Source of the DNA: Candidatus Bathyarchaeota archaeon
GTDB taxonomy: Archaea; Thermoproteota; Bathyarchaeia; RBG-16-48-13; GCA-020355125
Direction: 5' to 3'
DNA: 6,049 nucleotides
Assembly (NCBI GenBank): GCA_030670615.1
Contig: DAOVBJ010000062.1
Location: 1 to 6,049 of the forward strand
In this document: positions 1 through 5,754 of the stretch, piece by piece
How positions within the stretch are numbered: the stretch's first letter is position 1
How the letters are laid out: the number at the start of each line of letters is the position of its first letter
Made by a program: the position numbers and the translations under genes
Notes under the pieces: generated by a model
Database searches by the model: none
What the model saw: only the letters and a program-made list of their open reading frames with translations
What the model was told of the DNA's origin: nothing

Positions 1-42
1 TATGCTCTTCCAATCGTCTGCTTTCACTATCGTCTTTGACAT
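1..42 (-). CDS. possible 5' end of an unidentified gene (partial, runs off the left edge)
   Basis: On the minus strand an ATG at 42 opens a frame that stays open to the window edge for 14 codons (MSKTIVKADDWKSI). A weak purine stretch (GTAGG) lies directly before the ATG, and a loosely TATA-like CTATAGCTAATAG lies about 50 bases upstream. The peptide reads like the soluble N-terminus of a real protein, but 14 residues are too few to name a family. It would be the next gene downstream of, and co-directional with, the MFS transporter. It could equally be a chance opening. Confidence 0.3.
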   Translation of the reverse strand, partial: MSKTIVKADDWKSI

Positions 43-185
43 CCTACAACCAACAATCTACATTTTCAGGCTTTCCCAAGGATTTCTATTAGCTATAGGG
101 TTTTGGGCTTGATGTGTGGGAAGAATGTGAAAACCCCTCCAGCCGTTGCCGGCATGGAAATCTCATTTACCCACCTGCTATCTAG

Positions 186-1445
186 CTATTCAACAGATCT
201 GTTTTTAGTGGTTTTGGATCTCTCATTCCTCAAGGTTTCAGGTACAGTAATCAAAATCAGTACTCTGGCAACCTGAGTTAGAATTAGGAAGGGAAACACG
301 TGCGATGGGCTGACGATACTCCATATAACTCCACCAATCAGGGGTATTATTAAACTGGTTATCCCCCTAAACAATCCTAAGATACCGTACCATCTTCCAA
401 GAAGAGACGTGGGCACAAGCTCTGCAGTGATCGCTCCTTGGGTGACACCAGCCAGCATTAGAAATCCTTGTAACACCCCAGAAGCAATGAGCATCGTTGA
501 GTCCGTAGCGTATATAAGAAGGAGAAGGGAGCTACAATAAACTGGAAGAGTTAAATAAACCACTTTTTTTCTGCCTATAACATCAGCCAACATACCTGTA
601 GCGAGGGAAAGAACTAGAGGTATCGCCGCTGAGGCAGTGGCCATCCCTCCTATAATAAATTGGTTTGCGCCTTTCACCTCTGATGCAAATTTAGGTAAAT
701 AGATTTGATTTAACATCAGGGGGATTGAAGATAAACAAGTACACAGAATCCATCTTTTAACCATAATCCCCTGATTGAAAACTTCCTTCATACCTTCTAA
801 AAAATTCAATTCGATTTTTGAAGCCTCTATTTGGGAAGGATCCATGAACTTTCTATTAACCAATATTGCAAGTAAAACGAGGCCTACGACTTGAATGAGG
901 TAAAGAGGCTTTATTCCAGCAACGGCCAATCCACCAAACAACGTAATTAAAAACGCTGCGAGAATCGGTGATATTAAACGTGGAGCTGCGGATATAGTGT
1001 CACATAACTGCATTCCAGTAGCCCTCTCCTCGTTTTTAAGACAGCTTCCGCAAACCATGGGACAAGCTGTCATAACAATTCTAAGGGCAAGAGCATCAAG
1101 TATCAATGCAGGAATAATCATAACCCAATTTGAAGCTAAGGCGAAAATCGTGGCAGCAAAAGCCATCAAAACAGTCCCAAACATGAAGACCTTTTTCAAT
1201 CCACGCCTATCGGCAAACCACCCAATGGGAATAGCGACTAAGGCTGATGCAAATCCACCTATGCTATTAGCTATCCCTAGTTGTAGTGCAGAGGCCCCTA
1301 ACTTTGTGATGTAGATAGACTGATATTGAATAGTGAAGGAACGGAAAAAGTTTTGAGAAGATTGTCTTAATAGGTTAATCTTAAAAGACCTCTCCTGCTT
1401 CGTTAAAAGATGTAGGCTCTTTTGAATTGATTCTTTAATAGTCAT
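186..1445 (-). CDS. major facilitator superfamily (MFS) transporter, 12 TM
   Basis: A complete membrane transporter, 419 residues from the ATG at 1445; a TTG four codons upstream (1457) would give 423. The family moves small solutes or drugs across the cytoplasmic membrane, usually coupled to protons; the substrate here cannot be told. The first half carries the MFS motif A between helices 2 and 3 (GWFADRRGLKKV, about residues 75-86 from the ATG). The second half repeats it between helices 8 and 9 (GMLADVIGRKKV, about 284-295), as expected of a duplicated 6+6 fold. The protein ends after VPETLR, a common MFS C-terminal signature. An unusual cysteine cluster (CPMVCGSC, about 128-135, plus Cys148) sits near the helix 4/5 region. 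There is no clear Shine-Dalgarno or strong TATA directly upstream, so the start is uncertain by four codons. It lies downstream of the Lrp gene on the same strand, separated by about 215 bases, so co-transcription is possible but not shown. Confidence 0.93.
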   Translation of the reverse strand: MTIKESIQKSLHLLTKQERSFKINLLRQSSQNFFRSFTIQYQSIYITKLGASALQLGIANSIGGFASALVAIPIGWFADRRGLKKVFMFGTVLMAFAATIFALASNWVMIIPALILDALALRIVMTACPMVCGSCLKNEERATGMQLCDTISAAPRLISPILAAFLITLFGGLAVAGIKPLYLIQVVGLVLLAILVNRKFMDPSQIEASKIELNFLEGMKEVFNQGIMVKRWILCTCLSSIPLMLNQIYLPKFASEVKGANQFIIGGMATASAAIPLVLSLATGMLADVIGRKKVVYLTLPVYCSSLLLLIYATDSTMLIASGVLQGFLMLAGVTQGAITAELVPTSLLGRWYGILGLFRGITSLIIPLIGGVIWSIVSPSHVFPFLILTQVARVLILITVPETLRNERSKTTKNRSVE

Positions 1446-1661
1446 AGTACAAACCAAGGGTATGTTTGTTATCTAGCTAGAAATCGCCATCCACGACAAT
1501 TCTAGTCTAGTTAGAGATAGCGTGTCATCCTGGATTCCAGCTAACTAGCTAATAAGGTGTAGTAGTCAGTGGGTTTTACTTCGTAGTGATATAGTTTTCC
1601 ACATATACTCATTTTACTTTAACCAACTGCCTTAGTTAACTAGTTAAGCGTGGAACAGTCA
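1446..1661. other. CTAG-rich spacer between MFS and Lrp genes
   Basis: No gene is visible here. The tetramer CTAG occurs six times (starting at 1473, 1477, 1502, 1507, 1545 and 1640). The last copy is the centre of a perfect 12-base palindrome TTAACTAGTTAA at 1636-1647, just downstream of the Lrp stop. The palindrome could be an operator or the base of a small hairpin. No U-rich tract follows it on the minus strand, so an intrinsic terminator is not supported. AT-rich patches near 1590-1600 could hold a promoter for the transporter, but no element is convincing. Confidence 0.45.
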
Positions 1662-2240
1662 TCATCTCAGCGGGCCTTTATAGTAGCTCACAGACGGGCA
1701 TCCAACGCATTTCTGATCCTGAAAAGACAGACAGCTTCCACAATCGACGCCACATGGCGTTAAACCTCCCTCTTCGCTTTGTATGAGCCTTCCTAACGGT
1801 AGAAACTGGGAGTGATGGGTCTTGCCGATGGGATAGAACTCGGATCTCCGTATTCCCTCACCACTCCTCAACGCACACCTCTCCATGGATTCGCTTTCCA
1901 GGGTACCTTGGTCTTCCGCCATCACTAAGACTATGAAGTTAAAGCCACCCATGGTTGTGAAGAAATTGATGACTCGGGGACATTTTCTGTATCGGTTCAT
2001 GGTCTTCCGCATGGCCTCTGCACTTTCCATCTCAAGCAGAATCATCGCCAAGCAAAAGTCCAACACCTCCGTGTTGACGAGGGCTGAAAGGCGTAAAACC
2101 CCTTGTTCCAGCAACCTATTAACCCTCTTCCGAGCACCCAGACCTGTAAACCCAACTGCCTTACCTAACTCCTTGAATGTTTTCCGCCCATCTTGATGAA
2201 GCAGTCTTATTATCTTCCAGTCGACATCATCTAAATCCAA
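1662..2240 (-). CDS. Lrp/AsnC-family regulator with C-terminal cysteine-rich (probable metal-binding) tail
   Basis: A 192-residue DNA-binding transcriptional regulator. Residues 1-50 form the AsnC-type winged helix-turn-helix (DVDWKIIRLLHQDGRKTFKEL, then recognition helix around 33-45). Residues about 57-145 match the RAM/effector-binding alpha-beta domain that makes Lrp proteins oligomerise and sense amino acids or other small ligands. After that, where typical Lrp proteins (about 140-160 residues) end, there is an extra tail with Cys163, 167, 170, 178 and 181 in the pattern CGxxCGxC-x7-CxxC. This resembles the cysteine signature of DUF3795-type proteins and probably binds zinc or an Fe-S cluster. 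The start is a TTG at 2240. The two preceding in-frame codons are TGA TGA, and the next in-frame start would remove helix 1, so the TTG is well determined. A TATA element lies about 50 bases upstream. The target genes are unknown; the MFS gene, DUF169 gene and self-regulation are candidates by position. Confidence 0.9.
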   Translation of the reverse strand: MDLDDVDWKIIRLLHQDGRKTFKELGKAVGFTGLGARKRVNRLLEQGVLRLSALVNTEVLDFCLAMILLEMESAEAMRKTMNRYRKCPRVINFFTTMGGFNFIVLVMAEDQGTLESESMERCALRSGEGIRRSEFYPIGKTHHSQFLPLGRLIQSEEGGLTPCGVDCGSCLSFQDQKCVGCPSVSYYKGPLR

Positions 2241-2286
2241 TCATCATCAGTTAAATAAATAAACAAAATCTTTATTAAATGTTTCT

Positions 2287-2297
2287 TTTATATATAT
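2287..2297 (-). promoter_or_regulatory. archaeal-type TATA element for the Lrp gene
   Basis: Read on the minus strand this is TATATATAAAA, centred about 52 bases upstream of the TTG start at 2240. Archaeal transcription usually starts about 25 bases downstream of the TATA centre. That would put the start near 2266 and leave a leader of about 25 bases with no Shine-Dalgarno. The core is nearly symmetrical, so it could also serve the plus strand. Confidence 0.55.
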
Positions 2298-2491
2298 GCA
2301 AGACATAGCTATCTCATGTCAATGTGACTAGTGATGCACGGGAGCAGAAACTACATGCACTATGACGACGCACGGAAACTAACTGCCCGGTAGTTAAATC
2401 TTTACGGAGGATATCCCCATTGAATCCACCATCATAAACTGGCTAACATTTATGTGTGCGGTATACTCCATATAGTGAATGGGACATCAAT
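2298..2491. other. divergent intergenic region with operator-like repeats
   Basis: This is the upstream region between the divergent Lrp and DUF169 genes. It contains an imperfect direct repeat, GATGCACGG...AAACT at 2333-2352 and GACGCACGGAAACT at 2367-2380. An imperfect dyad ACTGCCCGGTAGT lies at 2382-2394, and an 8-base palindrome GGATATCC at 2409-2416. A 19-codon frame (2334-2393) is open but has no Shine-Dalgarno and no recognisable product. A weak TATA candidate for DUF169 (ACATTTATG, about 2446-2454) lies roughly 40 bases before 2492. The repeats are plausible sites for the adjacent regulator, by inference only. Confidence 0.4.
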
Positions 2492-3328
2492 ATGACAGTA
2501 TATAACGAGTACGGGAAGCAAATAGAAGCATATATTCGACCGTAGAGTTTTCCCCTCGCTATGAAAATGCTGAAAGATCCGCAGGAGATTCCACCAGAAG
2601 CCAAACAACCCAAACGAGATTTTGGTGTGTGTATGGCTGCGTGCCAATGCTTTTCATTATCACGGAGATTTGGTGAAACCGTCGCACAGCTCTTTGAAGA
2701 TATGTGGTGTCCCGAGCCCCTCATCGGTTTTGGATTAGCTGACCCCCCCCAGTTTTTCCTCGATGGCCATAACCGGTATCCTGATGGCGTGAAAACATTA
2801 CAGGCTGGAGCTAACTGGGCGCGCGATTTCCCCCGATTTCCAGTAGGAAAATACATTGGCATTATGTCAGCGCCATTAACTACAGCCAGTTTTGAGCCCG
2901 ACGTAGCAGTGATTTATTGTGATTCAGCGCAACTCCTGAAATTATTACTTGGGATAGCCTACGAAGATGGTCGCGATCTTACCACCGTGCTTGGCGGACA
3001 TGCCGCATGTGTCTATGCAATTGTACCCACTATGGAAAAGGGACAATGTCAGGTAGCGATCCCCTGTCGGGGCGACCGTGGTCGTGCCGGGGCACAGGAC
3101 GATGAGCTGATTTTCTCAGTTCCTCAGGCACAGATCGGGCAACTCGCCCATGGACTTCAACAGTCAGGAACCGGGTCTATCCCCACGCGTTTTTCCATGA
3201 AACCGGAGTATCGACTATCGGAAAGTTATGCTGAGATGGCACGGTTAATGGGAATGAAAAATGCTAATGGAACTGACATCCGGGGGTATCCTAGTAGTGA
3301 GCGTCGGCTCGCTCTTGAGTACAAATAA
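2492..3328 (+). pseudogene. DUF169 (COG2043) family protein interrupted by an in-frame TAG at codon 18
   Basis: The family is widespread in anaerobic archaea and bacteria; its biochemical role is unknown. The natural frame opens at the ATG at 2492 (MTVYNEYGKQIEAYIRP), meets TAG at 2543-2545, and continues in the same frame with SFPLAMKMLKDPQEIPPEAK to a TAA at 3326-3328. Counting the TAG as a residue gives 278 residues, a normal length for the family. The remaining frame has no further damage. It keeps family-like features: a Cys-rich FGVCMAACQC near residues 44-53, DMWC near 70-73, PVGKYIGIMSAPL, VIYCDSAQL, GGHAACVYAIVP and IPCRGDRGR. From memory of relatives, the TAG position is normally glutamine (RPQTFPLA), one C-to-T change from TAG. 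An internal ATG at 2561 would give 255 residues, but it lacks a Shine-Dalgarno and drops the conserved N-terminal helix. An 8-C run lies at 2743-2750. The gene may be a recent nonsense allele, read through, or internally started; I label it a pseudogene provisionally. Confidence 0.6.
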
Positions 3329-3562
3329 TATTCTTAATTTTAACTATAGCGCATACATGGTGAAGAGAGTGAATTTCGAGGCAGCTAGCTCCTGAAAGCC
3401 TTCAAAGGCCGTTGCATCGTACTCATAATCGGAGACACCCTTAATCTGTAATAGACTATATCAAACTCTCAAGGCAGTCCAAGCAAGTTTATAATACAAA
3501 CAATATCTTTAAATTTTATTTATTATTTTAACTATATATGTTCAACAAAAGAGGTTTTTGAA
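3329..3562. other. intergenic region, leader of the Fe-S operon
   Basis: No convincing gene is seen. A 12-codon frame at 3357-3395 (MVKRVNFEAASS) begins 7 bases after an AT-rich TAACTATAGC. Its frame is closed by TGA and then TAA, so at best it is a leader peptide or gene remnant. A near-palindrome GCCTTCAAAGGC sits at about 3398-3409. The last 80 bases are strongly AT-rich and carry the operon promoter. Confidence 0.4.
3508..3519 (+). promoter_or_regulatory. probable archaeal TATA element of the NifX/NifU/MinD operon
   Basis: TTTAAATTTTAT lies about 50 bases before the GTG start at 3563. A start of transcription about 25 bases downstream (near 3538) would leave a short leader containing the Shine-Dalgarno GAGG at 3551-3554. 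Other AT-rich stretches nearby (3487-3496 and 3530-3540) are alternative TATA positions, so the exact element is uncertain. Confidence 0.45.
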
Positions 3563-3949
3563 GTGAAGATGTGTGTTACAGCGGCTTCAAAGGGGCTAGA
3601 TGCCACTGTAGACTCAAGGTTTGGTAGATGTAGATACTTTATAATTCTGGACTCAGATACAATGGAACTCGAAATTGTTGAAAATGCTAGTGTAGCAGCG
3701 TCGTCAGGAGCTGGGATTCAGGCCGCCCAAACCATTGTTAATAAAGGCGTCGAAGTGGTGATAACCGGGAATGTTGGCCCTAACGCCTTCCAAGTTCTCT
3801 CTTCGGCTGGAGTAAAAGTCGCTACGGGCGCAGTTGGAAGAGTAAGAGATGTGGTTGAAAAGTATGAGAAGGGTGAACTAAAGGAAAGAAGCGGTCCAAC
3901 TGTTGGGGGACATTTTGGAATTGGAGGAAGACGTGGTCGCAGGCGGTAG
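3563..3949 (+). CDS. NifX/NifB-C-terminal-like (dinitrogenase Fe-Mo cofactor biosynthesis fold) protein 1
   Basis: A 128-residue cytoplasmic protein of the family that binds or carries Fe-S and Fe-Mo type cluster precursors (NifX, NafY, the C-terminal domain of NifB, and many non-nitrogenase archaeal relatives). Diagnostic stretches are the N-terminal strand KMCVTAASKGLDATVDSRFGRC with the DSRFGRCRYFIILD motif, then the RNase H-like core AAQTIVNKGVEVVITGNVGPNAF and the closing GAVGRVRDVVEKYEKGEL. The tail is rich in Gly and Arg (GGHFGIGGRRGRRR), a common ending in archaeal members. The start is a GTG with Shine-Dalgarno GAGG 8 bases upstream; an ATG at codon 3 is the alternative. It is the first gene of the operon, 15 bases before the micro-ORF. 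It is about one third identical in layout to the second copy downstream, suggesting paralogues. Role in Fe-S or metal cofactor handling is inferred from family and neighbours. Confidence 0.9.
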   Translation: MKMCVTAASKGLDATVDSRFGRCRYFIILDSDTMELEIVENASVAASSGAGIQAAQTIVNKGVEVVITGNVGPNAFQVLSSAGVKVATGAVGRVRDVVEKYEKGELKERSGPTVGGHFGIGGRRGRRR

Positions 3950-3950
3950 C

Positions 3951-3957
3951 GAGAGGT
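3951..3957 (+). promoter_or_regulatory. ribosome binding site supporting the micro-ORF
   Basis: GAGAGGT lies just after the TAG of NifX-like protein 1 and 7 bases before the ATG at 3965. This is the expected spacing and the main evidence that the 29-codon frame is translated. Confidence 0.55.
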
Positions 3958-3964
3958 TTGTACC

Positions 3965-4054
3965 ATGAAAAGAAGGGATGAAGAACTTGAAAGGATAAAG
4001 AGAAAAACTCGACGCAATGTTCAGGACAGTAAGAGAAAAGGAGGTGAAAAATAA
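3965..4054 (+). CDS. 29-residue highly charged small protein of unknown function
   Basis: An ATG-started frame of 29 codons plus TAA, beginning MKRRDEELERIKRKTRRN. By composition 19 of 29 residues are charged: seven Arg, six Lys, four Glu, two Asp. The first half could form one amphipathic, basic helix; there is no cysteine, so it is not itself a cluster ligand. It sits 15 bases after NifX-like protein 1 and ends 2 bases before NifX-like protein 2. It has its own Shine-Dalgarno at ideal spacing, and its last codons contain the Shine-Dalgarno of the next gene, a layout typical of translational coupling. I do not recognise a family. It could be a small partner protein, an RNA-binding peptide, or merely a coupling element. 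Confidence 0.5.
   Translation: MKRRDEELERIKRKTRRNVQDSKRKGGEK
4040..4046 (+). promoter_or_regulatory. strong Shine-Dalgarno of NifX-like protein 2, inside the micro-ORF
   Basis: GGAGGTG matches the anti-Shine-Dalgarno core closely and lies 10 bases before the ATG at 4057. Because it is within the last codons of the micro-ORF, ribosomes ending there would expose or hand over the site. Confidence 0.65.
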
Positions 4055-4056
4055 CT

Positions 4057-4425
4057 ATGAGAATTGTGGTACCAGTATTAAACGAGGGGAACCTTAACGC
4101 CCAGCTTTCGGAACATTTCGGGCGAGCTCCATACTTCGCCATCGTCGATATAGCTGAAGACGGTCGCGTATCAGACCAGATGACGATAGCTAATACAAGT
4201 GAGCACTTCGGCGGAGTAGGGCATCCACCAGACCGCATCCTACAGCTGAAACCGAACGCGCTCATAACTTATGGAATGGGACCGAGAGCCTTACGCATCT
4301 TTCAAAATGCTAAGGTCGCCGTGTTGAGGACTAATGTGAACACGGTTAGAGAAGTCGTCACCGCGTATAACAATGATGAGCTTGATGAGCTGACAGAGGG
4401 CTGTCATGATGCGCGTCACCGCTAG
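4057..4425 (+). CDS. NifX/NifB-C-terminal-like (dinitrogenase Fe-Mo cofactor biosynthesis fold) protein 2
   Basis: A 122-residue protein of the same fold as the first gene of the operon. It begins MRIVVPVLNEGNLNAQLSEHFG, followed by the signature SEHFGRAPYFAIVDI (about residues 18-32). The core has GHPPDRILQLKPNALITYGMGPRALRIF, and the end is TVREVVTAYNNDELDEL then a short tail CHDARHR. The tail offers Cys and two His as possible metal ligands. This copy lacks the Gly/Arg tail of copy 1, so the paralogues have diverged and may form a heteromer or handle different steps. The start is secure: strong Shine-Dalgarno and ATG, 2 bases after the micro-ORF stop. The stop is TAG, as in copy 1. Function as a small cluster or precursor carrier is inferred; the co-located scaffold and ATPases support it. 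Confidence 0.92.
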   Translation: MRIVVPVLNEGNLNAQLSEHFGRAPYFAIVDIAEDGRVSDQMTIANTSEHFGGVGHPPDRILQLKPNALITYGMGPRALRIFQNAKVAVLRTNVNTVREVVTAYNNDELDELTEGCHDARHR

Positions 4426-4467
4426 AAGACGAATCAAAGTAGATCGTTTTTTAAGGCGGAATAAAAA

Positions 4468-4893
4468 ATGTCCAGAAAACGAACAAGGGAAAACCTGGAG
4501 CTCTTGAAGGCTGCTGGCTACTCAGGGAGGGTTATAGAGCTCTACGGTAACAAGGTTAACGTTGGCTTAATTGAGAATCCTGATGTGGCTCTGGCCTACA
4601 CCGGCCCTTGCGGGGACACCATAAAGCTCTACCTGAAAATCAACAAAGATAAAGTAATAGAGGACGCGAAATTTCAGTATTTGGGCTGTCCAGCCTCAGC
4701 CGCCTGTGGGTCAATATTGACGCAAATCATAAAGAGAAAGAGGCTGCAGGAGGCAAAGGAGATAACAGAGGATGATGTGTTGAAGGAAATGGGCGGTTTA
4801 CCAGACGTTGAATGCCACTGTGCGGAACTCGCTGTGACAACGCTGCATAAGGCCATCTCAAAGTACGAAGAGAAGGAGAAAAAGTTTAGTTAA
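4468..4893 (+). CDS. NifU/IscU-type iron-sulfur cluster assembly scaffold
   Basis: A 141-residue scaffold on which Fe-S clusters are built before transfer to client proteins in the cytoplasm. The full ligand set of the NifU N-terminal/IscU fold is present: Cys48 in GPCGDTIKLYLKI with the conserved Asp50, Cys74 in LGCPASAACGS, and Cys118 preceded by His117 in ECHCAELA. Two additional cysteines (80 and 116) sit next to the canonical ones. The N-terminus (MSRKRTRENLELLKAAGYSGRVIELYG) is longer than in many IscU proteins. No C-terminal Nfu domain is attached, so it is the scaffold domain alone. The start ATG is preceded by AAGGCGG, about 10 bases away, within a 42-base gap from the previous gene. 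No cysteine desulfurase gene (sulfur donor) is visible here. It is followed in the same reading frame, after a TAA and 24 bases, by the first MinD-type ATPase. Confidence 0.92.
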   Translation: MSRKRTRENLELLKAAGYSGRVIELYGNKVNVGLIENPDVALAYTGPCGDTIKLYLKINKDKVIEDAKFQYLGCPASAACGSILTQIIKRKRLQEAKEITEDDVLKEMGGLPDVECHCAELAVTTLHKAISKYEEKEKKFS

Positions 4894-4903
4894 AGATGGT
4901 TCA

Positions 4904-4910
4904 AAGGGGG
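4904..4910 (+). promoter_or_regulatory. Shine-Dalgarno that places the start of ATPase 1
   Basis: AAGGGGG lies 7 bases before the ACG at 4918 and 10 bases before the ATT at 4921. It is about 67 bases upstream of the first in-frame ATG (4978), so it cannot serve that ATG. This supports initiation at a near-cognate codon upstream of the Walker A motif. Confidence 0.6.
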
Positions 4911-4917
4911 CATTAAC

Positions 4918-5754
4918 ACGATTATATCAGTTGCCAGTGGTAAGGGTGGAACTGGCAAGACGACGGTTGCCGTAAACATGGCTTTATCCCTTGAAAACGT
5001 CCAACTCTTGGACTGCGACGTAGAGGAGCCAAATGTCCACATACTCTTACAACCCGAAATATGCGAAACAAAGCCAGTCTACACCAGAATACCAGTAATA
5101 TCGGAGGATCGGTGTGACTACTGCGGAAGATGCTCCAAGTTCTGCGCCTACAACGCCCTCTTTGTGGCGCCAGAAACGATCATGGTCTTCCCTGAGCTGT
5201 GCCACAGCTGCGGCGGCTGCTCCCTCGTCTGCCCAAAACACGCAATAAATGAAGTGGAGCGTCAGATCGGCAGCATCAAAAAGGGAATGGTTAAGGGCAT
5301 TGACCTGGTTTACGGCGAGCTTAATGTGGGAGAACCCATGGCTGTCCCTGTCATAAGGGAGGTTAAAAAACAGATCCAAAACGATAAGACGGTGTTGATA
5401 GACGCTCCACCGGGAACAGCCTGTCCTGTAGTCGCGTCAGTATACGAAAGTGACTACTGCATCCTCGTGACAGAGCCCACCCCTTTCGGCCTCCACGATT
5501 TAAAGATAACAGTTGAGGTCTTGAGAGAACTCGGAATACCTCTTGGCGTTGTCATTAACTATGCGGGAATAGGCGACAAAGAAGTCTACGGATACTGTAG
5601 AGGGGAAAATATTCCCATACTCCTTGAAATCCCTTTTAACAGGAGAATCGCGGAGCTTTACTCTCGTGGCGTTCCCTTTATCGGAGAAATGCCCGGGTGG
5701 AAGAAGAGGTTTCGACAACTTTTTGATGAGATAGTGGGGCGTGTGGATAGTTGA
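4918..5754 (+). CDS. MinD/Mrp-superfamily P-loop ATPase with inserted ferredoxin domain (COG1149), copy 1
   Basis: A soluble ATPase related to MinD, NifH and Mrp/NBP35, thought to use ATP to carry or transfer Fe-S clusters or electrons. Counting from ACG 4918 it has 278 residues. The deviant Walker A SGKGGTGKTT is at 7-16, and LLDCDVEEPN (30-39) is the usual second motif. Inserted ferredoxin motifs follow: CDYCGRCSKFC (Cys66, 69, 72, 76) and CHSCGGCSLVC (Cys95, 98, 101, 105), enough for two 4Fe-4S clusters. The Walker B/switch region is VLIDAPPGTACPVV, followed by TEPTPFGLHDLKITVEVLRELGIP. No ATG, GTG or TTG exists between the preceding TAA (4891-4893) and the P-loop. ACG 4918 or ATT 4921 gives the family-like start IISVASGKGG, and ATG 4978 would delete Walker A. 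ACG is preferred because the Shine-Dalgarno is 7 bases away, and a single T-to-C change from ATG explains it. It overlaps the next ATPase by four bases. Confidence 0.85.
   Translation, partial: TIISVASGKGGTGKTTVAVNMALSLENVQLLDCDVEEPNVHILLQPEICETKPVYTRIPVISEDRCDYCGRCSKFCAYNALFVAPETIMVFPELCHSCGGCSLVCPKHAINEVERQIGSIKKGMVKGIDLVYGELNVGEPMAVPVIREVKKQIQNDKTVLIDAPPGTACPVVASVYESDYCILVTEPTPFGLHDLKITVEVLRELGIPLGVVINYAGIGDKEVYGYCRGENIPILLEIPFNRRIAELYSRGVPFIGEMPGWKKRFRQLFDEIVGRVDS

Noticed and set aside
2..112. Plus-strand 36-codon hydrophobic frame at the left edge
   Set aside because: No upstream signal is visible, no family resemblance, and it overlaps the opposite-strand candidate start.
997..1314. 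Open frame on the plus strand of 105 codons
   Set aside because: It is fully antisense to the MFS transporter, whose paired motif A and hydrophobic pattern are clear; the product has no recognisable domain.
2743..2750. Run of eight C bases in the DUF169 gene as a phase-variation switch
   Set aside because: The frame is intact across it, one short run is weak evidence, and there is no sign of a contingency locus.
2443..2862. Minus-strand frame of 139 codons across the DUF169 5' region
   Set aside because: It overlaps the DUF169 frame, which has strong family-like sequence; the antisense product shows no domain and has no start signals.
3718..4265. Two overlapping minus-strand frames opposite the NifX-like genes
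   Set aside because: They are Ser/Pro/Phe-rich mirror products of the conserved plus-strand genes, with no ribosome site.
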